This document shows, one piece after another, positions 35,452 to 46,461 of a stretch of 64,000 nt of DNA (position 1 is its first letter; each line of letters begins with the position of its first letter). This DNA comes from Herminiimonas sp. (GTDB taxonomy: Bacteria > Pseudomonadota > Gammaproteobacteria > Burkholderiales > Burkholderiaceae), in assembly GCF_030655415.1 (NCBI RefSeq), contig NZ_JAURVN010000004.1, positions 496,001 to 560,000 on the forward strand, given 5' to 3'. The position numbers and the translations under genes were made by a program. Below the pieces are notes generated by a model. The model did no database searches, was not told the DNA's origin, and worked only from the letters and a program-made list of their open reading frames with translations.

Positions 35452-36792
35452 CTAGTCGGGGCTTTGTGATGAATTTAGACGCTGTTTTACGGAGCTATAT
35501 TGCTCATCGACCAACCTTATTTCCCTACGAGGAAAAGGAACGTTGATTTTATGCTCTTGAAATGAACGCCAGATTGCACGATTGACATCGGAAAGTACAC
35601 CGCCGCGACCTTCCGGATCATTTACCCAGAAACCCAATTGCAGATCGATGCCATCGGCACCAAATGCCGCCAAGGTAGCACCCGGCGTGCGATCAGGTCC
35701 CTTGCGCACACGTTCCACACTGAGCGCTGCTTCTTGCAGCAAACGTAAAGCAAGATCGATATCGGTACGGTAATCGACAGTGATGCGCGTGGAAACTTGC
35801 ACCACGCTATCGGTCAGCGAAAAATTCTGCACCGCGCTGGAAACAAACATCTCGTTCGGCACTACCGTATCGGTACCATCACCGCCGCGCAACACTGTGT
35901 AACGCGTATTGATTTGCGCCACACGTCCGGAAAATTTATCCAGCGTCACCGTGTCGCCTATCGTCAAACTGCGTTCCAGCAAAATCACAAAGCCGGATAC
36001 ATAGCTGCTGGCGATTTTCTGCAAACCCAAACCCAAACCAACACCGAGCGCGCCACCAAAAACCGACAGCACGGTCAAGTCGATACCGACCATGGACAGG
36101 CTCAACAACAAGCCGATCAAAATCAACAAAGCTCTACCCATGCGCGACAACACAACACGCATAGAAGAGTGAATCGATTCGACGCCCATCAAGCGTTCTT
36201 CCAGCATGGCCGATGCCCACAAGGCAATCACCAAGGTGATGCAAACCGACAGCAAGCCCTGCAGCACCATCAAGATGGATGTCTTGTTGCGACCAAGCGG
36301 GATGGTGGTGTTTTCAAGCAGAGCGACAAGATCAGGCAACAGGCCGGTGATATGCATCGCGACCACGATCCAGATCAACAAGGCAAAGCCTTTGCTGGTC
36401 AGTAAAACGAACCCGCCCAAGCGACCACCGTGCGCAAATGCTCTCTGCATGACATACGAAAGCACGCGGATGAGCGCAAATGAACCTACCAGTGGAATCG
36501 CAATACGGATCAGATCAACGCCACCGCCCCAACGTAGCAACATCGGCTTGGCGACGACAAGCAACAACAATGTCAGCAATGGCCACAAGACGCGGGTAAA
36601 ACTTTCCAGCCCCAGTCGACGCATAGGATTGACTTCTTCTTCGCGTGCCGCAATGACGCTACGCGCGAAGCGGGCCAATGCCCAACCCAATACAAAACAA
36701 AGGATCAGGGCGAGTATTTGCCAGCGCAAGGCTGGCACGCCCATTTCCGTCGAGAAGTCAGCCCAAAGATTGGAAAGCAGGTTTTGATTCAT
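35452..36792 (-). CDS. MscS-family mechanosensitive channel
   Basis: 446-residue inner-membrane protein. There are about six hydrophobic segments in the N-terminal 200 residues, then the pore helix region VFGGALGVGLGLGLQKIASSYVSGFVILLERSLTIGDTV, which matches the MscS core, followed by the beta domain (FSGRVAQINTRYTVLRGGDGTDTVVPNE) and the C-terminal alpha/beta domain. The larger size compared with MscS (286 aa) reflects extra N-terminal helices. Such channels open under hypo-osmotic tension. It lies between the desaturase and the rRNA methyltransferase, all on one strand. Confidence 0.9.
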   Translation of the reverse strand: MNQNLLSNLWADFSTEMGVPALRWQILALILCFVLGWALARFARSVIAAREEEVNPMRRLGLESFTRVLWPLLTLLLLVVAKPMLLRWGGGVDLIRIAIPLVGSFALIRVLSYVMQRAFAHGGRLGGFVLLTSKGFALLIWIVVAMHITGLLPDLVALLENTTIPLGRNKTSILMVLQGLLSVCITLVIALWASAMLEERLMGVESIHSSMRVVLSRMGRALLILIGLLLSLSMVGIDLTVLSVFGGALGVGLGLGLQKIASSYVSGFVILLERSLTIGDTVTLDKFSGRVAQINTRYTVLRGGDGTDTVVPNEMFVSSAVQNFSLTDSVVQVSTRITVDYRTDIDLALRLLQEAALSVERVRKGPDRTPGATLAAFGADGIDLQLGFWVNDPEGRGGVLSDVNRAIWRSFQEHKINVPFPRREIRLVDEQYSSVKQRLNSSQSPD

Positions 36793-36807
36793 TGTTCCGT
36801 TCAGATT

Positions 36808-38070
36808 TTACGCTGGCACTTTACGTTCCAGCACTGCGGCAAAGAAGCCATCCGTATGGTGCTGAGAAGGCGACAATTTCAAATAAGCATCCATCGTCAA
36901 ATCAATTTTTTGTTCGGCCAACACATCACTCATAGGTACTAAAGCAAAGTCATCACGCGACGCCAGAAATTGTTCGACGATCGCTTCATTCTCTTCGTTC
37001 AGAATACTGCAAGTCGCATACACCAAACGACCACCGCCTTTTACCAAACGCGCAGCCGCTGCCAAAATCGAAGTCTGCTTCTCGTTCAATTCAATGATCG
37101 ATTGCGGCGTCTGACGCCATTTAACATCCGGATTGCGACGCAAGGTTCCTAATCCACTGCAAGGCGCATCAACCAATACGCGGTCGATCTTGCCAGCCAA
37201 ACGTTTTACCTTGGTATCGTTTTCATGCGCGATCAATACCGGATGCACATTCGACAATCCACTACGTGCGAGGCGCGGCTTCAATTTGGCCAAACGTTTT
37301 TCAGAAATATCGAATGCGTACAAGCGACCGGTGTTGCGCATCGTGGCGCCCAGCGATAAGGTTTTGCCACCAGCGCCCGCGCAAAAATCGACGACCATTT
37401 CGCCACGTTTGGCACCGACGATTTGCGACAACAATTGGCTGCCTTCATCTTGAACTTCAATCGCACCACTTTTAAACAAGGGGAGATTTTGCAAAGTTGG
37501 TTTCTTGATAATGCGAATACCTAGTGGCGCAAATGGTGTGAACTCGCACAGAATCGGCGCTTCGGCCAATTCCTTGACAACGTCGTCACGCGTCGCCTTG
37601 ATTGCATTGACACGCAGATCCAGCGGCGCGGGTTGATTCATCGCGTGCGCGAGTTCCAGCGTAGCGGCTTCGCCATCGCGAGCCACCAATTTATCGAACA
37701 GCCATTCGGGCAAATTCGCACGCAACAATGAAGGCAACAAAGTGCGATCAATTTGCATCACGTGATTCAGCCATTCAGTTTCTTCTTCGGTCAAACCAGC
37801 GAGCGAATCAACGCCGACCGCATCCGCCAAACCGAGCAAGGTCATGCGACGCATGGTCGGACCATTGCCGGATTCGGCAAAACTTGTATAGACAGCTTTA
37901 TTGCGCAGCAAGCCATAAATAGCTTCAGCGACGACGCCGCGTTCACGCGAACCGAGGCGTGGATGATCGCGGAAATAGCGCGACAAGGTACCGTCAGCGG
38001 GGCCAGTAAAACGCAAAATTTCACGCAATACTTCTTCCGTGTTGTTAATGATCGCGGGAGGCAATCTCAT
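36808..38070 (-). CDS. RsmB-like RNA (cytosine-5)-methyltransferase
   Basis: 420-residue member of the NOL1/NOP2/Sun family using S-adenosylmethionine. The SAM loop is VVDFCAGAGGKTLSLGA; the two cysteines of the mechanism are in VDAPCSGLGTLRRNPD and YATCSILNEEN. An N-terminal helical region (about 1-150) resembles but is not an obvious NusB domain, so the exact target (16S C967 in RsmB) is a guess. A second rsmB copy elsewhere in the genome is possible. Confidence 0.88.
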   Translation of the reverse strand: MRLPPAIINNTEEVLREILRFTGPADGTLSRYFRDHPRLGSRERGVVAEAIYGLLRNKAVYTSFAESGNGPTMRRMTLLGLADAVGVDSLAGLTEEETEWLNHVMQIDRTLLPSLLRANLPEWLFDKLVARDGEAATLELAHAMNQPAPLDLRVNAIKATRDDVVKELAEAPILCEFTPFAPLGIRIIKKPTLQNLPLFKSGAIEVQDEGSQLLSQIVGAKRGEMVVDFCAGAGGKTLSLGATMRNTGRLYAFDISEKRLAKLKPRLARSGLSNVHPVLIAHENDTKVKRLAGKIDRVLVDAPCSGLGTLRRNPDVKWRQTPQSIIELNEKQTSILAAAARLVKGGGRLVYATCSILNEENEAIVEQFLASRDDFALVPMSDVLAEQKIDLTMDAYLKLSPSQHHTDGFFAAVLERKVPA

Positions 38071-38155
38071 AAAAATTCCTTCATAAAATATTCTTGCAGA
38101 TGATTCTGCTTAGCTAAGCTGCTTGAGCAAGCTGTTTAATTTAGTGAGCCAGCGG

Positions 38156-38785
38156 TTATTGGACCGGCAGCTCAACTTTGTCTATAGCGATGCAAGCAAT
38201 GCCATCAATGAGCGACAAGCGCCCTTCGATAAAGCTGCGAACTGCTTGCGGATAAATGAGGTGTTCCTGCTCCAACACGCGCGCGGCCAAGGTTTCTTCC
38301 GTATCGTCTGGCAATACCGGCACAGTTGCTTGCGCCACGATAGGACCATGATCGAGATCGGCGGTCACAAAATGCACAGTGGCGCCATGAATTTTCACAC
38401 CTGCGGCCAAGGCTTGCCTGTGTGTCGCCAAACCGATAAAACTAGGCAATAAGGAAGGATGGATATTCAACATCCGCCCCGCGTACTGCGCGACAAAACG
38501 CGCAGTCAGCACACGCATGAAGCCGGCCAGCACAACCAGATCAGGCGCAAACTCGTCGATCCTGCTTTGCAGCGCGGCGTCAAACGCTTCCCGCGTTGTA
38601 TAGTCTTTATGCGGAACGACAATCGCCGGAATACCCTGTGCCGTAGCATGATGCAAACCGCTGGCGTCAGCCCGATTGCTGATAACTGCCGCAATCTTCA
38701 CTGGCCATTTTTCATTTTGCGCAGCCTGGATGATGGCTTGCATGTTGCTACCACGCCCCGAAATCAAAATGACGATTGTTCTCAT
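38156..38785 (-). CDS. purN: phosphoribosylglycinamide formyltransferase
   Basis: 209-residue enzyme of purine biosynthesis that transfers a formyl group from 10-formyl-THF to GAR. IVILISGRGSNMQAI binds substrate phosphate, and the catalytic motifs are NIHPSLLPSF (Asn, His) and GATVHFVTADLDHGPIVAQ (Asp). The ATG at 38785 is preferred over one three codons upstream. It lies 85 bases after the RsmB-like gene in the same direction. Confidence 0.95.
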   Translation of the reverse strand: MRTIVILISGRGSNMQAIIQAAQNEKWPVKIAAVISNRADASGLHHATAQGIPAIVVPHKDYTTREAFDAALQSRIDEFAPDLVVLAGFMRVLTARFVAQYAGRMLNIHPSLLPSFIGLATHRQALAAGVKIHGATVHFVTADLDHGPIVAQATVPVLPDDTEETLAARVLEQEHLIYPQAVRSFIEGRLSLIDGIACIAIDKVELPVQ

Positions 38786-38948
38786 GGCGCGCATTGTACC
38801 GTACCGCGGGCATGCGGGATTTCATCCGCATTGATCAAGCGGAGAAAAACCATCCAAAATATAGGCGGTGAAATCAGTTAAATCGGGCAAAGCCGAGGAA
38901 TGAAGCAGACAGATCAGCCGCGAGCTAGCGCGGCCGAATCAGGGAAAA

Positions 38949-39347
38949 TTACTGAAAAGAGTAAAACACGCGGAAGGCGACTTTTTTATCCGCCCAAAAA
39001 TCTGCGGCATCACGGAACACGTCCAGCAATGTTTCGCGCGCTTCCTTGTCGAACTTTGGTGTATTCGGCAATTGTTCTAGTACCACCAGAAAACCTGGTT
39101 GCGGCCCTGACTTGTGCGCGAGGCTGGTCAGGCAATCTGACAAGGCATCGAAATTTTTGCCGAAATGCCGGGGAAACTGAAACGATTCAGCAATGGCGGC
39201 GAGCACCTGTTGTTTGGTCGTCGCATGCGCGCAGTGCGCGTACAGAAAATGCTGCCCAAGCTGTGCGGCCTCCGCTTGCAGATCGGCCACGCGGAAAGCC
39301 CGGATCGATTGCACTACATTTGACGGCACGGTTTTAAACAAACTCAT
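38949..39347 (-). CDS. barstar-family ribonuclease inhibitor
   Basis: 132-residue barstar-fold protein. FPRHFGKNFDALSDCLTSLA is the core helix motif including the Asp that enters the active site of barnase-type enzymes. No signal peptide, so it is cytoplasmic, as an inhibitor protecting the producer should be. It lies immediately downstream (69 bases) of a secreted guanyl ribonuclease gene on the same strand, forming a toxin-immunity pair. Confidence 0.87.
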   Translation of the reverse strand: MSLFKTVPSNVVQSIRAFRVADLQAEAAQLGQHFLYAHCAHATTKQQVLAAIAESFQFPRHFGKNFDALSDCLTSLAHKSGPQPGFLVVLEQLPNTPKFDKEARETLLDVFRDAADFWADKKVAFRVFYSFQ

Positions 39348-39416
39348 TGTTCCCTCATCTCCAGCAATTTATTATTAACGTCAAACTCAACTTCAATCGC
39401 TCAGCTAATCGCTTAG

Positions 39417-39791
39417 TTAATCGATAACCCGCTTGAAGCTTCTATAGTGATCGGCGGTGTAATAATATTCGTGCGGCCTGCTTTTCTCTCCGCCGGTAAT
39501 CAACCTTCTTGTGCCACGATTGCGTGCATACGGCGTTTTCACAGTGAATTCGCGATAATACCCGCGCTTTTTCTGCGGCAAAATCTTTTCGTAATTTCCA
39601 AACACAGAGCCATCTTTCTCATACGGGAAAGGGCCGCCCTGTTGAATCAATACGATGGTTTGCCGTGCCTCAGCTGGTAAATCCCTGGCTTGTATGGTGC
39701 CAAGCACGCCGGAATCGAAGGCAATAGCATTGTAAGAAAGTAATAATGTAGCGAAAAACAGGAAAAAACGTGTGATTAATTTAACTTTCAC
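39417..39791 (-). CDS. secreted guanyl-specific ribonuclease (barnase/N1-T1 family)
   Basis: 124-residue protein with a signal peptide (cleavage probably after AIA, residue 24) and a small microbial ribonuclease domain. Catalytic residues are present: Glu 81 in YYREFTVKTP, Arg 95/96 in RGTRRLITGG, and His 115 in YYTADHYRSF; the barnase-like start GTIQARDLPAEARQTIVLI is clear. It should cleave extracellular RNA 3' to guanine. The paired barstar gene follows. It may serve phosphate/nucleotide scavenging or competition; the sequence does not decide. Confidence 0.88.
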   Translation of the reverse strand: MKVKLITRFFLFFATLLLSYNAIAFDSGVLGTIQARDLPAEARQTIVLIQQGGPFPYEKDGSVFGNYEKILPQKKRGYYREFTVKTPYARNRGTRRLITGGEKSRPHEYYYTADHYRSFKRVID

Positions 39792-39926
39792 CGATATTCC
39801 TTAGTAAATACGATCAATTCATGGCGATTAGGTGACATATCTGTCTCACCGACAACATGAGAGTAACGTGTTGCGTTTGCGGAATCAACCCGTAAACGTT
39901 GGCGATGCGGCCGGTTAAGCGACTGG

Positions 39927-41153
39927 CTACACCGGATTGCTACTGGTACTTTGCAGCCTTGCTGTTTTGCTCTCGTCCTGAGTCTGAGTTGCAAAGAAGG
40001 CCAGAATTTCAGTTTTGTGCGCCATCGCATCTTTTCGCCCCAAGGCAATCAACTCGCAGGTGTAGCTTTTTTCAAACAAAAGGTAGGACGCCAGCGCTGC
40101 GCCGCGCACCTCAGTCGCACCTATGCCAGCCAGCAACATGCGTACCGGGCGCGGCAAACTGCCGATATGTTGGCTGGCGATCGTATCCAGACGTTGTGAC
40201 GGTGCGATGGTCAGCATCTCGACTGGACGCAAGGGTGTTTTCGCCTTCTGTTCATCCGTCAACAGGGACAAAGTCTGGTTGATGCGATTCAGTCGTTCAA
40301 TATCGCCTGCAATACTATCGAGAAAAATACTCGACATTGCATGACCGGCGATCTGCGCCAGACTTGGGTATTGCGCATTGATAGAGGAATCGATGGCCGG
40401 CTCCATCAGACGTCCGGCACCGACCACCAACACTTTGTCTGCGCCCAGATGAATTGCCGGTGAAATCGGCGCCATCTGCCGCATCGAGCCATCGCCAAAA
40501 TATTCGCGGCGGCCTTCGCAAAAAATCGGCGTCGCTGGAAAAATCAAAGGAATCGCTGACGATGCCAGCAAATGTTCGACACCGATCTGACTACGCACAG
40601 CGACGCGCTGCGTACGCACCCATGGTTCGATATCGGCTTCACTTTGATAAAAGGTGATGTGCTTGCCGGCAGTGTAAGAAGACGCAGTCACCGCCAATGC
40701 GTGCAATTTGCCATCTAGCAGCGCGGCATCCAGACGCGGCAGATTCAGCATCCGATTCAACAGGCTGACGAGTGGTGTGTTGTCGAGCAAAGAGTTGGGT
40801 GGATTTGCGCGCCATTGACGCATCAACCAACCGAAGGACAACAGCGACAACCAACGCGCACCCGAGCGCAACACACCCAGCGAATCGGCTCTATACACTT
40901 GCTCGGCTGTGAAGTTTTCCCACACATTGACGACCTTGGTCAGGCCAGCAGTAAAGTCATCGGCATGACAAGCAAGCGCAGTCGCGTTGATCGCACCAGC
41001 CGACGTCCCGCAAATAATGTCGTAGGGATTACGCTCCGGAGCCCAGCCTGCTTGCAACAGTATCTGGGATACCGCCTGCAGCACACCCACTTGGTAAGCC
41101 GCACGAGCACCGCCGCCTGTCAGTACCAAGCCGATTTTCTTTTGATTTTGCAT
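39927..41153 (-). CDS. patatin-like phospholipase family protein
   Basis: 408-residue patatin-fold lipase of the RssA/YchK type. The oxyanion loop is LVLTGGGARAAYQVGVLQ, the nucleophile elbow is CGTSAGAINA, and the catalytic Asp is in YFGDGSMRQMAP (the Ser-Asp dyad). No signal peptide, so it is probably cytoplasmic or membrane-associated. The ATG at 41153 replaces an upstream TTG. Substrate unknown. It is followed by the ribonuclease gene on the same strand. Confidence 0.88.
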   Translation of the reverse strand: MQNQKKIGLVLTGGGARAAYQVGVLQAVSQILLQAGWAPERNPYDIICGTSAGAINATALACHADDFTAGLTKVVNVWENFTAEQVYRADSLGVLRSGARWLSLLSFGWLMRQWRANPPNSLLDNTPLVSLLNRMLNLPRLDAALLDGKLHALAVTASSYTAGKHITFYQSEADIEPWVRTQRVAVRSQIGVEHLLASSAIPLIFPATPIFCEGRREYFGDGSMRQMAPISPAIHLGADKVLVVGAGRLMEPAIDSSINAQYPSLAQIAGHAMSSIFLDSIAGDIERLNRINQTLSLLTDEQKAKTPLRPVEMLTIAPSQRLDTIASQHIGSLPRPVRMLLAGIGATEVRGAALASYLLFEKSYTCELIALGRKDAMAHKTEILAFFATQTQDESKTARLQSTSSNPV

Positions 41154-41257
41154 AGAAACCAATTATTAGGGCGTTTGATGTTTCGGGCAAGTCTCGCGCT
41201 TGTTGTTATCGCTAGCGATGAACAACCTAGCTGACGAATACACTTTGCGAATCGGCT

Positions 41258-43045
41258 TCAATCACCTTTGGCTATGCCTTCGCGTCGCGGATCTGCGCCG
41301 CCGAACCAGACCTCTTCGCCGTGCACAGATAAACGCATGATGCCGTGCAAACCTGAGGTCTGTTCTACCACTTCTACCTCATGACCTTTGGCTTTGAGTT
41401 GCGTAATCAAGCTATCCGACAAACGCCCCTGCTCCAATTCAGTCGGGCCATTGCGGCTACCGATGTTCGGCAAGTTAATCGCCTGCTGCACGTTCAGTCC
41501 CCAATCCATCATGCCTATCAGTGTCTTGCCTACGTAGTTGATGATGGCCGAACCACCGGGAGAGCCTACCGACAGCACCAGTTTCTTCGACTCTTTTTCA
41601 AACACCAACGTGGGCGACATCGAACTGCGTGGACGTTTTCCTGGCTGCACGCGATTAGCAATCGGGCCATCAGCATCAACTGCTGCTGCAGAAAAATCCG
41701 TCAATTCGTTATTCAACAAGAAGCCATTGACCATCTGACGCGAGCCGAAACCGTTTTCTATCGTGGTTGTCATCGCCAGCGCATTGCCGCTGCTATCGAC
41801 GATGGAAATATGCGAGGTTGATGGCAGCTCAGGCGAGACATCCGTACCCCATGCAAGTTGCTGCGTAAATGGCATGCCGGCATTCGCGCGACCCATCGAT
41901 TTTTCGCTGATCAATGCCGCACGCTGAGCCAGATATTTTTTATCCAGCATTGCACGCACGCCATCCCTCGGCAGCGGAACAAAATCGGGATCGGCGATAT
42001 AGCGATTGCGATCGGCATACGCCAGGCGACCTGCTTCAGTAAACAGATGCACCGCATCCGCATTCAACACACCATCGATAGGTGCAAGTGCGCGCATGTC
42101 TTTCGTTTCCAATATGCCTAGCATCTGCGCAACCGCGATGCCGCCGGATGAAGGTGGTGGCATGCCGCACACGGTCCATGCGCGATAGTCACTGCAAATC
42201 GCGGTACGCATTTTCGCCTGATAGGCGACCAGATCCTGCACGGTCAAACCGCCGGGATTGGTCGGATGCTGCGTCACCTTGCGTGCGATGTCTTGTGCGA
42301 TTTTGCCCGTATAAAAAGCATCGGCACCTTCGATAGCAACTTTTTGCAGTGTTGCGGCCAGCGCAGGATTTTTTAATATATAGCCGACTGGTCGTGGCTT
42401 GCCATTCGCGTCGTAAAAATACGCAGCGGCTACCGGATCGGTTTTCAAATAAGTTTCTGCTTCCAGCAAGATTGCCAAGCGCGGACTGACGGAAAATCCA
42501 TCGCGCGCAAGTTTGATCGCAGGTTCAAACAAAGTAGCCCACGGCAACTTGCCGTATTGCTTGTGCGCAAGCTCCAACATGCGCAACACGCCTGGTACGC
42601 CCACCGAACGACCACCGACTACTGCTTCATGAAAAGGCATCGCCTTGCCGTCGGCATTTAAAAATAATTTTTCATCGGCGCTGGCAGGAGCAGTTTCGCG
42701 TCCATCAAAAGCTTGTATCTTTGCGCCATCGAAATACAACATGAACGCACCACCGCCTATGCCTGAGGATTGTGGCTCAACCAGACCCAACACCATTTGC
42801 GTTGCAATCGCCGCATCCAGTGCGGAACCACCCGCCTTCAACATTTGATATCCGGCATCGACTGCCAGCGGATTCGCAGCCGCCACCATAAAGCGTTGCG
42901 CAACCCAACCATTCTTTTCGGTATATCCACTACTGCCTTCGGGTTCAATAGGAACCGGCTTGGTAATGGATGTAGTAACAGGCGCAGTGCTGCAAGCAGC
43001 AAGCAAAGTGGTGATGAGGAAAATAATGGCAGGCGATTTAATCAT
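41258..43045 (-). CDS. ggt: gamma-glutamyltransferase (lipoprotein)
   Basis: 595-residue GGT with an N-terminal lipobox (LLAAC, Cys about 18), so it is anchored in the envelope and acts in the periplasm on glutathione or other gamma-glutamyl compounds. AANPLAVDAGYQMLKAGGSALDAAIATQMVLGLVEPQSSGIGGGAFM is the large subunit start; self-cleavage occurs before Thr 410 in PSTSHISIVD; the C-terminal GSPGGSAIINYV matches the small subunit. Distinct from the cytoplasmic family member at 16393-17988. Confidence 0.93.
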   Translation of the reverse strand: MIKSPAIIFLITTLLAACSTAPVTTSITKPVPIEPEGSSGYTEKNGWVAQRFMVAAANPLAVDAGYQMLKAGGSALDAAIATQMVLGLVEPQSSGIGGGAFMLYFDGAKIQAFDGRETAPASADEKLFLNADGKAMPFHEAVVGGRSVGVPGVLRMLELAHKQYGKLPWATLFEPAIKLARDGFSVSPRLAILLEAETYLKTDPVAAAYFYDANGKPRPVGYILKNPALAATLQKVAIEGADAFYTGKIAQDIARKVTQHPTNPGGLTVQDLVAYQAKMRTAICSDYRAWTVCGMPPPSSGGIAVAQMLGILETKDMRALAPIDGVLNADAVHLFTEAGRLAYADRNRYIADPDFVPLPRDGVRAMLDKKYLAQRAALISEKSMGRANAGMPFTQQLAWGTDVSPELPSTSHISIVDSSGNALAMTTTIENGFGSRQMVNGFLLNNELTDFSAAAVDADGPIANRVQPGKRPRSSMSPTLVFEKESKKLVLSVGSPGGSAIINYVGKTLIGMMDWGLNVQQAINLPNIGSRNGPTELEQGRLSDSLITQLKAKGHEVEVVEQTSGLHGIMRLSVHGEEVWFGGADPRREGIAKGD

Positions 43046-43156
43046 GCAGAATTCCTTATACGGAAGCGGGACTGACTGGTCCAGTGTAAACCGCTTGCGC
43101 TCTGCTGTCGCGCCGCAATAAGAGCTGCTTAAAATGAATAGAACATTTCAGGCAAT

Positions 43157-43186
43157 AAAAAAGGCAGCCACAGCTGCCTTTTATTT
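43157..43186 (-). terminator. intrinsic terminator of hppA
   Basis: Stem AAGGCAGC / GCTGCCTT with loop CACA; on the minus strand it is followed by a T-run after hppA. Confidence 0.88.
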
Positions 43187-43201
43187 TTACCAATAGTTGC
43201 A

Positions 43202-45349
43202 CTAAGGTTTTTCAGGCAAGGGAACTACTATTCTCTCGACCGGTACAACGATAGTCGTCGCAGGTTGAACAATCGTCACTTCAGTCACGCTCGGCTGAGC
43301 GACTACCTGCAATCCGGTAGCTGGCAACAAAGGCACGATCAGCAAGGCCACGATATTGATGATCTTGATCAAAGGGTTCACCGCAGGGCCAGCAGTGTCC
43401 TTGTAGGGATCACCAACGGTATCACCGGTCACCGCTGCCTTGTGCGCGTCGGAACCTTTGCCGCCATGATGGCCGTCTTCAATATACTTTTTCGCATTGT
43501 CCCAAGCGCCGCCACCGGTCGTCATCGAGATCGCCACGAAGATACCGGTCACGATTGCGCCCATCAACAAACCGCCTAGCGCGGCTGGTCCGAGGATCAT
43601 GCCAACCAGAATCGGTATCACGACTGGCAACAAGGATGGAATAATCATTTCCTTGATTGCCGCTGTCGTCAGCATATCGACGGCTTTGTCATACTCCGGC
43701 TTGCCGGTGCCATCCATGATGCCTTTGATGTCGCGGAACTGGCGGCGCACTTCCATCACCACGGCGCCGGCTGCGCGCCCTACTGCCTCCATCGCCATCG
43801 CACCGAACAGATACGGAATCAAACCACCGATGAAGAGGCCGACGATCACCAAAGGATTCGATAAATCGAAGGCCGTGCTTTTACCGACCGAATCCAGCGC
43901 ATGCGTGTAATCGGCAAACAGCACCAGCGCCGCTAAACCAGCAGAGCCGATTGCATAACCTTTGGTCACGGCTTTGGTGGTGTTGCCTACTGCATCGAGC
44001 GGATCGGTAATCGCGCGCACCGATTCCGGCATGCCGGACATTTCTGCAATGCCGCCAGCATTATCGGTAATCGGACCATACGCATCGAGTGCGACGATGA
44101 TGCCGGCCATAGATAGCATCGAGGTCGCCGCAATCGCAATGCCGTACAAACCACCTAGCCAATACGAAGCGAGGATCGCGCCGCAGACAGAAACCACCGG
44201 CCACGCAGTTGAACGCATAGACACGCCGAGGCCCGCGATGATGTTGGTGCCGTGACCGGTGGTCGATGCCTGCGCGACATGTTGTACTGGTTTGAAATCG
44301 GTGCCGGTGTAATACTCGGTGATGTAGACCATCAAACCAGTCAGCACGATACCAACCACTGCCGAGCCCATCATCGCAACGCGTAATTCAGGCGGCATGA
44401 CGAGCCACGTCACGATCGCAAAACCGATCAGGGACAAAATCGCGGCCCACCATAAACCGGTGTACAAAGCAGACATGATTTTTTTGCCCGGCTTGGCTTT
44501 CACCATCGTGCAACCGATGATGGATGCAAGTATCGATACGCCGCCCAGCAACAAGGGATAGATTGCGGCTTGCAGTTCCATCCCCTTCAACATCAGCGAG
44601 CCGAGCAACATCGTCGCTATCAACGTCACGACATACGTCTCGAACAAATCTGCTGCCATACCTGCGCAATCGCCAACGTTATCGCCTACGTTATCGGCGA
44701 TCACTGCAGGATTACGTGGATCGTCTTCTGGAATTCCTGCTTCAACTTTACCGACCAGATCGGCACCGACGTCTGCACCTTTAGTGAAGATACCGCCACC
44801 CAGTCGCGCGAAAATCGAAATCAGCGACGCACCAAACGCAAGACCTATCATGGGTGTGATTGCATCATGCATGGTCGCCGCGTTGCCTGCGCCGTAGGTG
44901 ATCAGATACACGTAGAAAATTGTAACGCCGAGCAAGCCCAGCCCAACTACCAGCATGCCGGTAATTGCCCCGCCCTTGAATGCGACATCGAGCGCCTCGT
45001 TCATGCCTTTGGTGGCGGCTTGCGCGGTACGTACATTTGCCCGCACCGAAACATTCATGCCGATAAATCCGCAAGCGCCGGATAACACTGCACCGATTAA
45101 AAATCCAATCGCAGTTTTCAAGCCCAGACCAGGCACGATGGCAATGATGACGAATAGCACCGCACCGACAATCGCAATCGTGCGGTACTGACGTGCCAAG
45201 TATGCAGCTGCGCCTTGTTGAATTGCGCTGGCGATTTCCTGCATTCGGGGATTGCCGGCATCCTGTTTCAGGATCCAGCTACGTGAGATCAAACCATAGA
45301 TGACGGCAATGACGCCGCATGCAATGGCGAACCAGATGCTTGATGCCAT
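43202..45349 (-). CDS. hppA: K+-independent proton-translocating pyrophosphatase
   Basis: 715-residue membrane pyrophosphatase with about 16 hydrophobic helices. It couples hydrolysis of pyrophosphate to proton transport out of the cytoplasm. Substrate motifs [45 protein letters not shown] are complete. The sequence [14 protein letters not shown] has Lys at the position that distinguishes K+-independent enzymes (K+-dependent ones have Ala). The C-terminus carries an extra variable tail. A strong GGAGGAG precedes the ATG. It stands alone. Confidence 0.95.
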   Translation of the reverse strand: MASSIWFAIACGVIAVIYGLISRSWILKQDAGNPRMQEIASAIQQGAAAYLARQYRTIAIVGAVLFVIIAIVPGLGLKTAIGFLIGAVLSGACGFIGMNVSVRANVRTAQAATKGMNEALDVAFKGGAITGMLVVGLGLLGVTIFYVYLITYGAGNAATMHDAITPMIGLAFGASLISIFARLGGGIFTKGADVGADLVGKVEAGIPEDDPRNPAVIADNVGDNVGDCAGMAADLFETYVVTLIATMLLGSLMLKGMELQAAIYPLLLGGVSILASIIGCTMVKAKPGKKIMSALYTGLWWAAILSLIGFAIVTWLVMPPELRVAMMGSAVVGIVLTGLMVYITEYYTGTDFKPVQHVAQASTTGHGTNIIAGLGVSMRSTAWPVVSVCGAILASYWLGGLYGIAIAATSMLSMAGIIVALDAYGPITDNAGGIAEMSGMPESVRAITDPLDAVGNTTKAVTKGYAIGSAGLAALVLFADYTHALDSVGKSTAFDLSNPLVIVGLFIGGLIPYLFGAMAMEAVGRAAGAVVMEVRRQFRDIKGIMDGTGKPEYDKAVDMLTTAAIKEMIIPSLLPVVIPILVGMILGPAALGGLLMGAIVTGIFVAISMTTGGGAWDNAKKYIEDGHHGGKGSDAHKAAVTGDTVGDPYKDTAGPAVNPLIKIINIVALLIVPLLPATGLQVVAQPSVTEVTIVQPATTIVVPVERIVVPLPEKP

Positions 45350-45603
45350 ATCGACTCCTCCAATTTTTTACCGACTTAGTTAATCACTACGACATTTACG
45401 ACAGACATTAAAAAATGCCTTACGAACTGCGTACTGCAAAACTTTCCGTCGCCCTTTTTATTTTTGGATGCCAGGGCTGGCTGAGTCTGATGCTGCCATC
45501 AATATATGTTCATGCTATAGCGATACGAGAGCAAGAACAAGTGGTGCAAAACTGGGATAAAAACGTAATACAAAACTCGTTACAAATGCGAATCGCGAAC
45601 ATG

Positions 45604-45633
45604 AAAAAAGCGGACACATGGTCCGCTTTTTTT
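45604..45633. terminator. bidirectional intrinsic terminator
   Basis: Stem AGCGGAC / GTCCGCT, flanked by A-run and T-run; it ends adk on the minus strand. The 45350-45635 gap has no supported gene. Confidence 0.88.
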
Positions 45634-45635
45634 CT

Positions 45636-46367
<732 letters not shown>

Positions 46368-46461
46368 CTACAGATATAAGCTATTAACTTTGCACGAAAC
46401 TTACCACAAAATTATATCAAATCGATGCTTTGCCGATGCTGCGTCGCAGCACAAATCATCA

